From: Rathayibacter sp. Leaf185
GTDB taxonomy: Bacteria > Actinomycetota > Actinomycetes > Actinomycetales > Microbacteriaceae
Length of the DNA stretch: 64,000 bases
Assembly (NCBI RefSeq): GCF_001423885.1
Contig: NZ_LMPP01000001.1
Coordinates: 124,001 to 188,000 of the forward strand
Direction of reading: 5' to 3'
A program made the position numbers and the translations under genes. Shown piece by piece: positions 48,269 through 58,127 of this stretch. Below the pieces are notes generated by a model, which worked only from the letters and a program-made list of their open reading frames with translations, made no database searches and was not told the DNA's origin. The first letter of the stretch is position 1; each line of letters starts with the position of its first letter.

Positions 48269-48868
48269 TCAGGACGGGTCCAGCTCCAGCGCGGTCAGCG
48301 CGTCGCTCGCGAGCTCCTCGAGCGACGCCTGGTCGCCGACGTAGGAGCGCACGGTGATCATCTCGTCGCCGACCAGCACGACCAGGGTCGCGGCCGGATC
48401 CGCCGCCGCGTCTGCGCCGCGGTAGAACGCACGATCACCGAGCGTGCTCGAGGCGGCGGAGCCGGACGCCTCCTGCTGCGCGACCGTGTCCTCCGTCGCT
48501 CCGGTCAGCGCCTGCAGCGTGAGCGCCGACGGGTTGCCCGCCATCGCCCAGGCACAGCCGTCGGTCTGCTCCGAGGCGGTGACGAAACCGGCGGGGAGCC
48601 CGAGCGCGGTCTCGATCGTCTCGACGGGGAGGACCGCGGTGCACTCGAGCGCCCGCGAGGCGGTGGCGGGAGTCGTCTCGACGGGCACGGTCTCGATGGG
48701 CACGGTCGCCTCGGGAGCCGGTTCGACCGCGGCCGTGACGGCCGGAGTCGCGACCGGCGCGGGAGTGACCTGCGCGCCCTCGGGGATGTCGATCGTCGAC
48801 GACGAGCATCCTGCGAGAGCGGCGGCCAGCACCACGATCGGGACGGCGGTGCGGAGGATGCGGATCAT
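48269..48868 (-). CDS. Predicted lipoprotein, paralog of the 49787-50350 protein
   Basis: 199 residues. Lipobox signal VVLAAALAGC, a Pro/Thr/Val linker, then a domain with CAWAMAGNPSALTLQALTG and ITVRSYVGDQASLEELA. The same features (AGNPSA, SFVGDQGAL) occur in the lipoprotein on the other side of truA, so the two are paralogs. The fold resembles small DUF3558-like surface domains, a weak guess. It overlaps truA by ATGA. Confidence 0.7.
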   Translation of the reverse strand: MIRILRTAVPIVVLAAALAGCSSSTIDIPEGAQVTPAPVATPAVTAAVEPAPEATVPIETVPVETTPATASRALECTAVLPVETIETALGLPAGFVTASEQTDGCAWAMAGNPSALTLQALTGATEDTVAQQEASGSAASSTLGDRAFYRGADAAADPAATLVVLVGDEMITVRSYVGDQASLEELASDALTALELDPS

Positions 48869-49755
48869 GCGAGGTCCTTCCCATCGGTCTCGACCGTAGC
48901 CACCGAGCGCTTCGCGCGGGTGGTCACGGCGCGCTCTGCGAGGAAGTCGTCGTCGGGGTAGTCGACCTCGCGCAGGATGAGGCCGCGGGCGGGCATCACC
49001 CCGAAGGCGTTCGTCCGGGCGGCGGCGTCGCGCAGCCCCGTGACCTCGGAGGCGTCGAGCTTGCCCAGGCCCACCGCCACGCAAGCGCCCACCAGGGCGC
49101 GCACCATGCTGTGGCAGAAGGCGTCGGCACGCAGGTGCGCGTGCAGCACCCCGTCCACGTCGCGCTCCCACTCGAAGTCGAGGAGGCTGCGGATCGTCGT
49201 CGCTCCCACTCGCGCCCGGCAGAACGAGGCGTAGTCGTGAAGCCCGAGCAGCGACTGCGCCGCGCGGGCCATCTCCCCCTCGTCGAGCGACTCGGTGATC
49301 CAGGTGGTGAAGGTCCGCTCGAGCGGGTGCCGCATCGAGGAGGCATCCGCGAGGCGGTACTCGTAGCGGCGCCACCGCGCGGAGAAGCGGGCGTCGAACC
49401 CCTCCGGCGCCGACGAGATCCGGTGCACCGAGACATCGGAGTACTGCCCCAGGTACCCACGCAGACGTCGCTCCAGCGCCGCCGCGGGCAGGAGGGTCTC
49501 GTCGGTGGCTCGACGCGGCCCGCTGAGCCGCTGCCACTGCTCGTCCGTCAGGTCGAGGTGCGCCACCTGCGCGCTCGCGTGCACTCCGGCGTCGGTCCTG
49601 CCGGCGACGGTGACGACGGGCCGCTCCTCCGATCGCAGGAGCACCGCGAGGGCGTCCTCGAGGACCCCCTGCACCGTCCGCAGGCCGGGCTGCTTGGCCC
49701 ATCCCGCGAAGTGCGTGCCGTCGTAGGCCAGATCGAGGCGGACGCGGTGAAGCAT
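48865..49755 (-). CDS. truA: tRNA pseudouridine synthase A
   Basis: 296 residues. LDLAYDGTHFAGWAKQPGLRTVQG opens the family fold, and the catalytic aspartate is in AGRTDAGVHA (Asp55). FCHSMVRALVGACVAVG near the end is conserved. It modifies U38-40 in tRNA anticodon arms. ATG start. It is flanked by two related lipoprotein genes on the same strand, an insertion into the common rplQ-truA order. Confidence 0.96.
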   Translation of the reverse strand: MLHRVRLDLAYDGTHFAGWAKQPGLRTVQGVLEDALAVLLRSEERPVVTVAGRTDAGVHASAQVAHLDLTDEQWQRLSGPRRATDETLLPAAALERRLRGYLGQYSDVSVHRISSAPEGFDARFSARWRRYEYRLADASSMRHPLERTFTTWITESLDEGEMARAAQSLLGLHDYASFCRARVGATTIRSLLDFEWERDVDGVLHAHLRADAFCHSMVRALVGACVAVGLGKLDASEVTGLRDAAARTNAFGVMPARGLILREVDYPDDDFLAERAVTTRAKRSVATVETDGKDLA

Positions 49756-49786
49756 CCGTCGAGTCTAGGTCGTCGGGTCGGGACCC

Positions 49787-50350
49787 TCAGGCGACCGGGA
49801 GGTCGACGCCGACAGAGGCGAGCACCGAGACCGCCCAGTCGATCAGGGCGCCCTGGTCCCCCACGAACGAGACGATGTGCAGCTCCTGCCCGCCCGCGAC
49901 GACGGCGAACTCGGACGGAGTCGCCGCGCTGCCCTGCACCCAGTACCCGGCCGTGCCGAGCGGGACGGACACGGCTCCGCGGGAGTCGCCCTCCCCCGTG
50001 AAGGTGTCGGTGAGCCGCGCCGGCGTCAAGGACACGACCACCGCGGAGGGGTTGCCCGCGATCGAGTACGTGCAGTCGCCGTCCACGACCGCCGGGGTGG
50101 CGGTGCCGCGCGGGAGTCCGACGCGGTCCTCGACCGTGCCGGCCGGAAGTGCCGCGTCGCAGTCGAGCGCGGCCGGCGCGACAGCAGTGGGCGTCGCGGA
50201 CGCGGCGGGCGTCGCCGGCGGTGCAGCAGCCGATGTCGAGGACGCCGGGGCCGATCCCGCCGAGTCCGGCACGTCGATCACCGCAGCAGACGCGCATCCG
50301 CTCAGCAGCAGGACGACGGCGGAGACGAGAACCGGGAGACGCAGGCGCAC
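49787..50350 (-). CDS. Predicted lipoprotein, paralog of the 48269-48868 protein
   Basis: 187 residues. Signal VLVSAVVLLLSGC, Ala/Ser/Pro linker to about residue 60, then CDAALPAG, CTYSIAGNPSAVVVSL and HIVSFVGDQGALIDWA. Two cysteines in the mature domain may pair. GTG start with AAGGGG upstream. Function unknown. Confidence 0.7.
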   Translation of the reverse strand: MRLRLPVLVSAVVLLLSGCASAAVIDVPDSAGSAPASSTSAAAPPATPAASATPTAVAPAALDCDAALPAGTVEDRVGLPRGTATPAVVDGDCTYSIAGNPSAVVVSLTPARLTDTFTGEGDSRGAVSVPLGTAGYWVQGSAATPSEFAVVAGGQELHIVSFVGDQGALIDWAVSVLASVGVDLPVA

Positions 50351-50472
50351 GGAGCCCCTTCAGGGATCGACGAGGCGGCGGCCCCGGGAGCGCCGGTCGT
50401 GACGCGATCGCGATTGCCGAAGGGCAACGTTCACGCCAGCTTAGGTGACGTCTCGCGCCACTCCGGAGACGA

Positions 50473-50510
50473 CGAGAGCCCCCCGTCCCGGTGGGAACGA
50501 GGGGCTCTCG
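50473..50510 (-). terminator. Intrinsic terminator of the rpsM-rplQ operon
   Basis: A 10-bp stem, CGAGAGCCCC with GGGGCTCTCG, and inner pairs CGTCCC/GGG-ACG, 15 nt after the rplQ stop. Confidence 0.65.
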
Positions 50511-50524
50511 AGGAGGGCGCGGGA

Positions 50525-51073
50525 CTACTTGGTCTCGGTGCCGGTCTCCTCGGCGGGAGCGTCCTGAACGGGCGCGTCCTCGACGGGCGCGTCCTGGACG
50601 GCCGTCTCATCGGTCGCGGTCTCGTCGACCGTGGTGTCCTCAGCAGGAGCGTCGTCGACCGGGGCGGCGACGGGCGCCGCCGAGCCGGTGCGCGACTTCT
50701 TCGCCTTCGGGGTCACGGGCTCGAGGACGAGCTCGATGACGGCCATCGGCGCGTTGTCGCCCTTGCGCGGGCCGATCTTCGTGATGCGGGTGTAGCCGCC
50801 CTCACGCTCGGCGACCAGCGGCGCGATCTCGGTGAAGAGCTCGTGAACGACCGACTTGTCGCCGATCGTCGCGAGGACGCGACGACGAGCGTGCAGGTCG
50901 CCGCGCTTGGCGAACGTGACGAGACGCTCGGCGAGGGGACGCAGGCGCTTGGCCTTCGTCTCGGTCGTCTTGATGCTCTTGTGCGTGAACAGGGCCGCGG
51001 CCAGGTTCGCGAGCATCAGACGCTCGTGTGCGGGACCGCCTCCGAGGCGGGGGCCCTTCGTGGGCTTGGGCAT
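50525..51073 (-). CDS. rplQ: 50S ribosomal protein bL17 with acidic C-terminal tail
   Basis: 182 residues; the L17 core ends near 118 ([63 protein letters not shown]). The last 60 residues are low-complexity and acidic ([18 protein letters not shown]), a feature of several actinobacterial L17 proteins. ATG start. Last gene of infA-rpmJ-rpsM-rpsK-rpoA-rplQ. Confidence 0.95.
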   Translation of the reverse strand: MPKPTKGPRLGGGPAHERLMLANLAAALFTHKSIKTTETKAKRLRPLAERLVTFAKRGDLHARRRVLATIGDKSVVHELFTEIAPLVAEREGGYTRITKIGPRKGDNAPMAVIELVLEPVTPKAKKSRTGSAAPVAAPVDDAPAEDTTVDETATDETAVQDAPVEDAPVQDAPAEETGTETK

Positions 51074-51144
51074 GGGTTTACTCCAGTACTAAAGGGGTGT
51101 CAGCAGGTCGATCGCGAAGAGCCGCAGGCTCCGGTTGCGGAGAC

Positions 51145-52131
51145 CTAGATGCTCTCGTCGTCGTAGCTGTAGAAGTGGGCACCGTCGAACCCGGGAACCG
51201 AGTCCTTCAGCGACAGGCCCAGCTCGGTCAGCTTCTCCTTGACCTCATCCACCGACTTCTGTCCGAAGTTGCGGATGTTCATGAGCTGCGTCTCCGATAG
51301 GGCGACGAGCTCGTTGACGTTGTTGATGCCCTCGCGCTTGAGGCAGTTGTAGCTGCGCACCGAGAGGTCGAGATCCTCGATGGGCATCGACAGCTCGGTC
51401 GAGAGGACGGCGTCGACCGGCGCGGGGCCGATCTCGATGCCCTCGGCCGCGTTGTTCAGCTCGCGGGCGAGACCGAACAGCTCGGTCAGCGTGCGACCGG
51501 CCGATGCGATGGCGTCGCGGGGCGTGATCGCCGGCTTCGACTCGACGTCGACGACGAGACGGTCGAAGTCGGTGCGCTCACCGGCACGAGTGGCCTCGAC
51601 GCGGTAGGTGACCTTGAGCACGGGCGAGTAGATCGAGTCGACCGGGATCTGGCCGGCCTCGGAGAACTCGCTGCGGTTCTGGGTCGCCGAGACGTATCCG
51701 CGGCCGCGCTCGATGGTGAGCTCGAGCTCGAACTTCGCCTTGTCGTTCAGCGTGGCGATGACGAGCTCCGGGTTGTGGATCTCGACACCGGCCGGAGCCG
51801 AGATGTCGGCGGCGGTGACCTGACCGGCGCCCTGCTTGCGCAGGTAGGCGGTGATCGGCTCGTCGTGCTCGGACGAGACGACGAGTCCCTTGATGTTCAG
51901 GATGATCTCGGTGACGTCCTCGCGGACACCCGGGACCGTCGTGAACTCGTGCAGCACTCCGTCGATCCGGATGCTGGTGACAGCGGCGCCGGGGATGGAG
52001 GACAGCAGGGTGCGACGCAGCGAGTTGCCGAGCGTGTAGCCGAAGCCGGGCTCGAGGGGCTCGATGACGAAGCGGGAACGGAACTCCGAGATGTTCTCCT
52101 CGGTGAGCGTCGGGCGCTGTGCGATAAGCAC
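51145..52131 (-). CDS. rpoA: DNA-directed RNA polymerase subunit alpha
   Basis: 328 residues. N-terminal dimerisation domain ([28 protein letters not shown]) and C-terminal domain with [20 protein letters not shown], which binds UP elements. GTG start. An 8-bp hairpin CACGTGTC/GACACGTG (52149-52172) lies just upstream of its ribosome site, in the 148-nt gap after rpsK. Confidence 0.98.
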   Translation of the reverse strand: MLIAQRPTLTEENISEFRSRFVIEPLEPGFGYTLGNSLRRTLLSSIPGAAVTSIRIDGVLHEFTTVPGVREDVTEIILNIKGLVVSSEHDEPITAYLRKQGAGQVTAADISAPAGVEIHNPELVIATLNDKAKFELELTIERGRGYVSATQNRSEFSEAGQIPVDSIYSPVLKVTYRVEATRAGERTDFDRLVVDVESKPAITPRDAIASAGRTLTELFGLARELNNAAEGIEIGPAPVDAVLSTELSMPIEDLDLSVRSYNCLKREGINNVNELVALSETQLMNIRNFGQKSVDEVKEKLTELGLSLKDSVPGFDGAHFYSYDDESI

Positions 52132-52279
52132 TGATGATTCCTTTCCGTCACGTGTCCGCTATATGACACGTGCGTGTGCGAGGTATGAAGTTGTGAAAGA
52201 AATGCGCGATCCGCCGGCCGGCCCCACTCCCCGCCCGAGGGCGGTTCGTGCGGCCGACCGACGGCTGCGAGTGCTGGTG

Positions 52280-52678
52280 CTAGACGCGACGACGCTTCGG
52301 CGGGCGGCACCCGTTGTGCGCCTGCGGAGTGACGTCGTTGATCGAGCCGACCTCGAGGCCTGCGGCCTGGAGCGAGCGGATCGCGGTCTCACGACCGGAA
52401 CCCGGTCCCTTGACGAAGACGTCGACCTTCTTCATGCCGTGCTCCTGCGCCTGACGCGCAGCCGACTCGGCGGCGAGCTGGGCGGCGAAGGGGGTCGACT
52501 TGCGCGAGCCCTTGAAGCCGACTCCACCGGACGAGGCCCAGCTGATGACGGCCCCTGCGGGGTCGGTGATCGAGACGATGGTGTTGTTGAACGTCGACTT
52601 GATGTGGGCCTGGCCCACTGCGATGTTCTTCTTCTCCTTGCGGCGCGGCTTGCGCGCGGCCGACTTGGGGGTAGCCAA
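52280..52678 (-). CDS. rpsK: 30S ribosomal protein uS11
   Basis: 132 residues, TTG start. [43 protein letters not shown] and the end [15 protein letters not shown] are S11 signatures. 33 nt after rpsM. Confidence 0.97.
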   Translation of the reverse strand: MATPKSAARKPRRKEKKNIAVGQAHIKSTFNNTIVSITDPAGAVISWASSGGVGFKGSRKSTPFAAQLAAESAARQAQEHGMKKVDVFVKGPGSGRETAIRSLQAAGLEVGSINDVTPQAHNGCRPPKRRRV

Positions 52679-52711
52679 TTCTTTATCTCCTCTAGGTCCG
52701 TGTCGCCCGCG

Positions 52712-53092
52712 TTACTTGCGGCCGGCCTTCTTCTTGCCGGCGACGGTGCGCTTGGGACCCTTGCGGGTGCGAGCGTTCGTCTTGGTGCGCTGTCCACGGA
52801 CCGGGAGGCCGCGACGGTGGCGGATGCCCTCGTACGAGCCGATCTCGACCTTGCGGCGGATGTCGGCGGCGACCTCGCGGCGGAGGTCTCCCTCCACCTT
52901 GTAGTTGCCCTCGATGTAATCGCGGAGCGCGACGAGCTGGTCGTCGGTGAGATCCTTGACGCGGATGTTGCCGTCGATCCCGGTGTCGCTCAGCGTCTTC
53001 AGCGCGCTCGTGCGGCCGACACCGTAGATGTAGGTCAGTGCGACCTCCACGCGCTTCTCGCGCGGGATGTCTACTCCTGCCAGACGTGCCAT
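52712..53092 (-). CDS. rpsM: 30S ribosomal protein uS13
   Basis: 126 residues, ATG start. [55 protein letters not shown] are S13 signatures. It is separated from rpmJ by a 199-nt leader containing several hairpins. Confidence 0.97.
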   Translation of the reverse strand: MARLAGVDIPREKRVEVALTYIYGVGRTSALKTLSDTGIDGNIRVKDLTDDQLVALRDYIEGNYKVEGDLRREVAADIRRKVEIGSYEGIRHRRGLPVRGQRTKTNARTRKGPKRTVAGKKKAGRK

Positions 53093-53126
53093 TGTGGCTT
53101 CTCCTGTGAGTGAGTGGAGGTGTGAT

Positions 53127-53293
53127 GCAACGTCGGTGCCTCGGCCTCCGACCGAAGGTGTCCTCGCCGTCCATCCCCGTCGCGGGGATGCTGCGCGATT
53201 TCTGACGTTGCGATGTGTGGTGCTGTCGTGCTCTCGGGGCGGCGGACCGCCCCTGCGCTCCTACCGGAGCGGCAGATCGATCCCGGTGGGATC
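53127..53293 (-). ncRNA. Structured leader between rpmJ and rpsM
   Basis: Four local hairpins: CATCCCC/GGGGATG (53172-53190), GGGGCGG/CCGCCCC (53236-53253), GCTCC/GGAGC (53257-53270) and GATCCC/GGGATC (53279-53293, overlapping the rpmJ stop). A long-range GCAACGTC/GACGTTGC pair (53127-53134 with 53204-53211) encloses the first. It could be an autoregulatory ribosomal-protein leader or a processed spacer; no Rfam-type consensus recognised. Confidence 0.4.
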
Positions 53294-53408
53294 AGCCCTG
53301 GCGCTGCTTGTGGCGGGGGTTGCTGCTGCAGATGACCATCACGTTGCCGTGGCGGCGGATGATCTTGCAGTGGTCGCAGATGCGCTTGACGCTGGGCTTG
53401 ACCTTCAT
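53292..53408 (-). CDS. rpmJ: 50S ribosomal protein bL36
   Basis: 38 residues: [19 protein letters not shown] then [19 protein letters not shown]. The zinc ligands CxxC, C and H are all present, so this is the zinc-containing (C+) form. ATG start. It lies between infA and rpsM. Confidence 0.97.
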   Translation of the reverse strand: MKVKPSVKRICDHCKIIRRHGNVMVICSSNPRHKQRQG

Positions 53409-53506
53409 TGTTCTTGTCCTTGATTTCGCTGGCCTCGTGCTCCCGGCGGATGCCGGGGCCGTTCCTTACAGAACACGCACTGGGCGAACTTCAGCGGAGC
53501 GAACGT

Positions 53507-53728
53507 CTACTTGTAGCGGTAGACGATCCGGCCGCGGGTCAGGTCGTAGGGGCTCAGCTCCACGATCACCCGGTCCTCGGGGAGGATCCGGATGTAGTGC
53601 TGACGCATCTTGCCCGAGATATGGGCGAGAACTTTGTGTCCGTTGGTCAGCTCCACGCGGAACATCGCGTTGGGGAGCGCCTCGACAACCGCACCTTCGA
53701 TTTCGATGACACCGTCTTTTTTGGCCAT
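53507..53728 (-). CDS. infA: Translation initiation factor IF-1
   Basis: 73 residues, S1-like OB fold: [58 protein letters not shown] 53728; the longer frame is leader. It is the first gene of the operon, with its promoter at about 53860. Confidence 0.97.
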   Translation of the reverse strand: MAKKDGVIEIEGAVVEALPNAMFRVELTNGHKVLAHISGKMRQHYIRILPEDRVIVELSPYDLTRGRIVYRYK

Positions 53729-53842
53729 AGCCTCACTGTCGTTCGGAAGTAGTGTGTGTACTGGTCGTGCGAATGTTTCCGCGACGATCCACCCCCGGGC
53801 GAGTGCCCAGGACGCGGTGCGCGGGCGTGCCGAAGCACACGC

Positions 53843-53864
53843 AAAACACCAAGGGTCGATACTA
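53843..53864 (-). promoter_or_regulatory. Promoter of infA operon with shared ribosomal-operon element
   Basis: Minus strand: TAGTAT (53864-53859) followed by the block CGACCCTTGGTGTTTT, ending at 53843. The 17 nt 53843-53859 are identical to 48191-48207 upstream of rplM. Confidence 0.55.
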
Positions 53865-54003
53865 CGCGAAGACCCGCCTCTCCGCCAGCTCGGGCGTGTC
53901 GCCGCAGGGGTGAGCACCGGGAGCACCGCCGTGCGAACCGCGCCTCCGTCGGGGGCCGCCCCGGCGCCGCCTAGGCTTTCCCCGTCACACGGAGGGAGTG
54001 CGC

Positions 54004-54717
54004 ATGGCCCGCACGAAGAAGTCGGCACCGAGCGAGCGCCGGTGGTACTCCCATCCGCTGGTCACGGTGGTCGTCGCGATCGTCGTGATCGCCCTCGTGC
54101 AGACGTTCTTCGTGAAGGTGTACACCGTGCCCACCGGGTCGATGGAGAACACCCTGCAGGGCGGCGGCTTCTTCGGCGACCGGATCCTGGTCGACCGCAC
54201 CCTGGCCCTCCAGAGCGAGCCGGAGTCGGGCCAGATCGTCGTCTTCTCCCGCGACGAGCAGTGGGGTGCGACCGACGTGGCCGGCAACCCGCTGTCGGAG
54301 GCGGTCAAGTACTTCGGCGACGTCACGAGCATCGGTCCCTCGCACGAGGAGTTCCTCGTCAAGCGCGTGATCGCCGTGGGCGGCCAGACCGTCTCGTGCT
54401 GCGACGCCGAGGGGCACGTGCTCGTCGACGGGCAGCCGGTGGACGAGCCCTACGTCTTCGAGGACTTCCCCTTCGGGCCCGGATCGCTCGACTGCACGAC
54501 CGAGCCCGCGTCGACGCGGTGCTTCCAGGAGTACACCGTCCCCGAGGACACGCTCTTCGTGATGGGCGATCACCGCTCGAACTCGAACGACTCGATGGGC
54601 AGCTGCCGCGGCGCTCCCGGCCCCATCGACTCGTGCGTCAAGACGGTGCCGCTCGAGCGCGTCGTCGGCCGGGTCTTCGCGGTCGCCTGGCCGCTCACCC
54701 GCTGGCGCCTGTTCTGA
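54004..54717 (+). CDS. lepB: Signal peptidase I
   Basis: 237 residues. One N-terminal membrane helix ([18 protein letters not shown]), catalytic Ser46 in [10 protein letters not shown], general base Lys120 in [11 protein letters not shown], and box [13 protein letters not shown]. It removes signal peptides from exported proteins. ATG 54004 has GGAGGG 7 nt upstream; GTG 53998 is too close to that site. Divergent from infA, convergent with mtlD. Confidence 0.94.
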   Translation: MARTKKSAPSERRWYSHPLVTVVVAIVVIALVQTFFVKVYTVPTGSMENTLQGGGFFGDRILVDRTLALQSEPESGQIVVFSRDEQWGATDVAGNPLSEAVKYFGDVTSIGPSHEEFLVKRVIAVGGQTVSCCDAEGHVLVDGQPVDEPYVFEDFPFGPGSLDCTTEPASTRCFQEYTVPEDTLFVMGDHRSNSNDSMGSCRGAPGPIDSCVKTVPLERVVGRVFAVAWPLTRWRLF

Positions 54718-54732
54718 GAGCCGCCGAACGCA

Positions 54733-54779
54733 GAGAACGGACGAGCTCGTCGCCGTGGCGATCGAGCGCGTCCGTTCTC
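54733..54779. terminator. Bidirectional terminator between lepB and mtlD
   Basis: An 11-bp stem, GAGAACGGACG with CGTCCGTTCTC, extends through inner GCTCG/CGAGC and CGCC/GGCG pairs. It lies between two convergent genes. Confidence 0.65.
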
Positions 54780-54797
54780 CGGTGCGGTGCGGGCGGC

Positions 54798-55937
54798 TCA
54801 GCCGCGCACGACCGCGACGACCTGCGGGAACAGCGGGTGCTCCGCGGCGAGGCCGGTCACCTCGGCGACGAACTCCTCCGGTGAGAGGGTCGCCAGCTTC
54901 TCCTTCAGCTCCACGCTCTGCGGGTCCTCCGGCACGTCGAACCGGAGCGCTGCTCCGATGGCCGCGAGCAGGCCCGACGGAGTGCTCCCGCGCTCGGCGA
55001 GCTCGGCCGCGGGGCCGATGAAGCGCTCGTGCCGCGAGAGCTTGCGCAGCGGCTGGCGCCCGACCCGGTCGACCGTGTCGGTCAAGTACGGGTTGGCGAA
55101 GCGCTTCAGCGTCTTCTCGAGGTAGGCCTGCTGCTCGGCGTCGCTGAAGCCGTGCTTCTCGACGATCAGCGTCTTGGTGTCCTCCAGGGCGGCCTTCACC
55201 GCGTCGTGGACCTCGGGCAGCGCGAGCGCGTCGGAGAGCTTGTGCGCCCCGGCGGCGAAGCCGACGTACGCCGCGGTGGCGTGCCCCGTATTCACCGTGA
55301 AGAGCTTGCGCTCGATGAACGGCTCGAGGTCGTCGACCCAGGTCGCTCCGGGCAGGGTCGGCTCGCCGCCCTCGAAGGGCGTGCGGTCGATGACCCACTC
55401 GAAGAAGCTCTCGACGGTGACATCGAGGCCCTGACCCGCCTCCTGGTTGGGGACGATGCGGTCGACCGCGGTGTCGGCGAAGACGGCGCGCGAGCGCAGG
55501 CGCTCCCACTCGTCGGCGCCGAGGCTCGCCGCGACCTCGGTCTGCAGCAGCCGCGTCGCGTTGATCGCGTTCTCGCACGCCATCACCGCGAGGCGCGGTG
55601 CCGACTCCGCACGGGCGGCGAGGCCCTTGGCGATGACGGGCGCCACGAAGCGCAGGATGTTCGGGCCGACGGCCGTCGTGACGATGTCCGCCGAGGCGAT
55701 CTCGCGCACGAGCGCCTCCTCGTCGGCGGCCGAGTCGATCGCGCGGAAGCGGTCGACCACGTGCGTCGTCGCCTCCTCCCCCACCTCGTGCACCTCGTAG
55801 CTGTCGGCGGCCGCGAGCTGGCCGATGAGTCCGGCGTTGACGTCGGCGAAGACGAGCTCGTATCCGGCGCCGTGCAGGATCAGTCCGACGAAGCCGCGAC
55901 CGATGTTTCCCGCTCCGAAGTGGACGGCGGTCGGCAT
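54798..55937 (-). CDS. mtlD: Mannitol-1-phosphate 5-dehydrogenase
   Basis: 379 residues. NAD-binding [12 protein letters not shown] at 7-18, ANDVN-like [36 protein letters not shown] and the catalytic region [16 protein letters not shown]. It oxidises mannitol-1-phosphate, the PTS product, to fructose-6-phosphate. ATG overlaps the mtlF stop by one nucleotide (TGATG). Confidence 0.94.
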   Translation of the reverse strand: MPTAVHFGAGNIGRGFVGLILHGAGYELVFADVNAGLIGQLAAADSYEVHEVGEEATTHVVDRFRAIDSAADEEALVREIASADIVTTAVGPNILRFVAPVIAKGLAARAESAPRLAVMACENAINATRLLQTEVAASLGADEWERLRSRAVFADTAVDRIVPNQEAGQGLDVTVESFFEWVIDRTPFEGGEPTLPGATWVDDLEPFIERKLFTVNTGHATAAYVGFAAGAHKLSDALALPEVHDAVKAALEDTKTLIVEKHGFSDAEQQAYLEKTLKRFANPYLTDTVDRVGRQPLRKLSRHERFIGPAAELAERGSTPSGLLAAIGAALRFDVPEDPQSVELKEKLATLSPEEFVAEVTGLAAEHPLFPQVVAVVRG

Positions 55938-56371
55938 CAGGAGTTGACCTCGCCCAGCAGGCTGTAGAGAGCCTGCGCGTCGGGGGCGTCGAGGAGCTTC
56001 TGCACCTCGTCCTCCTCCGAGAAGATGATCGCGATCTTCGAGAGGATCTCGAGGTGCTCGTTGTTCACGCCGGCGATGCCGACGACGAAGCGCACCTCGT
56101 TGCCGTCCCAGTCGATCGGCTGCGCATAGCGGACGAAGGACAGCGCGGAGGAGCGGATCTCGTCCTTCGCGTCGTTCGTGCCGTGCGGGATGGCGAGCAG
56201 GTTGCCCATGTAGGTCGAGACGGTGGCCTCACGGGCGAGCATCGCCTCGTGGTACGCGGGGGTGACCGCTCCGACGCCGACGAGCATGTCGGCCGCCTCC
56301 TTGATGGCGGTCTCCTTGCTGGTCGCGGTGCCGGAGGCGTTGATCTGTCCGATGGTGAGCACGTCGCTCAT
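55937..56371 (-). CDS. mtlF: PTS mannitol transporter subunit IIA
   Basis: 144 residues, EIIA-Mtl fold. The phosphorylated histidine is His63 in [11 protein letters not shown]. It takes phosphate from HPr and passes it to the IIB domain of MtlA. Separate from MtlA, as in Gram-positives. ATG start. Confidence 0.93.
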   Translation of the reverse strand: MSDVLTIGQINASGTATSKETAIKEAADMLVGVGAVTPAYHEAMLAREATVSTYMGNLLAIPHGTNDAKDEIRSSALSFVRYAQPIDWDGNEVRFVVGIAGVNNEHLEILSKIAIIFSEEDEVQKLLDAPDAQALYSLLGEVNS

Positions 56372-56403
56372 GTCTTCTGTCCTTCCGAGGGGGTGGAAAA
56401 CGG

Positions 56404-56458
56404 CGAGGGAACCCGCAGGGCCGAGCTTTCGCCCTGTCGCACCCTACGGGTTCCCTCG
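56404..56458 (-). terminator. Nested hairpin between mtlA and mtlF (attenuator-like)
   Basis: Outer 12-bp stem CGAGGGAACCCG/CGGGTTCCCTCG, with an inner 6-bp CAGGGC/GCCCTG hairpin and 9-nt loop. It starts 15 nt past the mtlA stop and 33 nt before the mtlF start, so it could stop or stabilise part of the transcript. Confidence 0.5.
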
Positions 56459-56472
56459 GAGTGGAGTCCGTA

Positions 56473-58050
56473 CTACTTGCCGTGCTGCTCCGCGACCAGC
56501 GAGACGACCTCGTCGTACTTCGGCGAGTTCATGAAGTTGTCGACGGAGACGTGGATCGCGCCCGGGGTGCGCTGGCGGGCGCGCTCGGTGAGCTCGGCCT
56601 GGGTGATCACCAGGTCGACGTCGTCCTCGAGGGAGGCGATCGCCTTGTTGGTGACCGTGACGTCCTCGAAGCCCGCCTTCTTCATCTTGTTGCGGAGGAC
56701 CGAGGCGCCCATCGCGGAGGAGCCCATGCCGGCGTCGCAGGCGAACACGATGTTGCGCACCTGGGTCGCGGTGGTCGTCGCCGAGGCGCCGTCCTGGCCG
56801 GTCGCCCCGCTCTGGCCGAGGAGACCAGCGACGGCGCTGTCCTTGCCCTTGTTGGACGAGTTGGCGGCCACGGCGGCGGCGAGCTTGTCGTCGCCGGCCT
56901 CCATCGCCTCGAGGTCGCGCTTGCGGCTGCCCCGGATGATGAAGGAGGCGACCAGGAACGACACGGCCATCGACAGGAGCACCGAGAGGATGACTCCGAG
57001 ATAGCTGTCGCGCGACGTCTGCAGGAGCACCGCGATGATCGATCCGGGCGAGGCAGGAGCGACGAGACCCGAATCGAAGGCGACGTTGGTCGCGACTCCG
57101 GTCATGCCGCCGAGGATGACGGCCGCGACCAGCGCGGGCTTCATCAGCACGTAGGGGAAGTAGATCTCGTGGATGCCGCCGACGAAGTGGATCAGTGCGG
57201 CGCCGGGGGCGGAACCGCGGGCGATGCCGACTCCGAAGATCGCGAAGGCCAGCAGGACGCCCATGCCGGGGCCGGGGTTCGCCTCGAGGAGGAACAGGTA
57301 CGACTTGCCCGTCTCCTGCGCCATGACGGTGCCGAGCGGGGTGAGGACGCCCTGGTTGATGGCGTTGTTGAGGAACAGGATCTTGGCCGGCTCGATGAAG
57401 ATCGAGGTGAGCGGCAGAAGGCCTGCGTTGACGAGGAAGTCGACGCCGTTGCCGAGGACCGCGGTGAGGAACGAGATGATCGGCGCGATGCCGAAGAACG
57501 CTCCGAGCGAGAGCAGCATGCCCAGGATTCCGGCCGAGAAGTTGTTGACCAGCATCTCGAAGCCGGGCTTGATCTTGCCGTCCCAGATCGCGTCGACCTT
57601 CTTCATCAGCCACGCGGACAGCGGGCCGACGATCATGGCGCCGAGGAACATCGGGATGGTGGCGCCGACGATGACACCCATGGTGGCGATCGAGGCGACC
57701 ACTCCTCCGCGAGCGCCGTAGACCATGCGGCCGCCGGTGTTCGCGATGAGCAGGGGCAGCAGGTAGGTGATCATCGGGCCGACGAGGCCGATGTACTGCT
57801 GGAAGGTGGCGCCGTCCTCGCCTGCGGCGAGGGTGGTGCGGGCACCCTCCCAGCCGATCTGGGCCTGGTCGCCGAAGCCGCCGAGGATGCCGTTGGGCAG
57901 CCAGCCCGCGGCGATGAAGAGCGAGGTGATGAGACCCCACGCGATGAAGGCCGCGATGTTCGGCATGACCATCCCCGAGAGGAAGGTGCCGAAGCGCTGG
58001 ACGTGGACGCGCGCTCCACCGCGCGTCGCCGTCGCTGACGTCGTTGTCAT
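56473..58050 (-). CDS. mtlA: PTS mannitol transporter subunit IICB
   Basis: 525 residues. IIC domain, about residues 15-350, with eight or so membrane segments and GGIHEIYFPYVLMKP (the GIxE motif); then a linker and a IIB domain with the phosphocysteine in NIVFACDAGMGSSAMG. Imports and phosphorylates mannitol. ATG start. Confidence 0.95.
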   Translation of the reverse strand: MTTTSATATRGGARVHVQRFGTFLSGMVMPNIAAFIAWGLITSLFIAAGWLPNGILGGFGDQAQIGWEGARTTLAAGEDGATFQQYIGLVGPMITYLLPLLIANTGGRMVYGARGGVVASIATMGVIVGATIPMFLGAMIVGPLSAWLMKKVDAIWDGKIKPGFEMLVNNFSAGILGMLLSLGAFFGIAPIISFLTAVLGNGVDFLVNAGLLPLTSIFIEPAKILFLNNAINQGVLTPLGTVMAQETGKSYLFLLEANPGPGMGVLLAFAIFGVGIARGSAPGAALIHFVGGIHEIYFPYVLMKPALVAAVILGGMTGVATNVAFDSGLVAPASPGSIIAVLLQTSRDSYLGVILSVLLSMAVSFLVASFIIRGSRKRDLEAMEAGDDKLAAAVAANSSNKGKDSAVAGLLGQSGATGQDGASATTTATQVRNIVFACDAGMGSSAMGASVLRNKMKKAGFEDVTVTNKAIASLEDDVDLVITQAELTERARQRTPGAIHVSVDNFMNSPKYDEVVSLVAEQHGK

Positions 58051-58127
58051 GTGGTGTGTTCTCCGATTTCTTGGGGTGGGAGTCCGGTGGCTCCTGAGGC
58101 CGCCGGGTCCCGCGGGACGTGAAGGGT

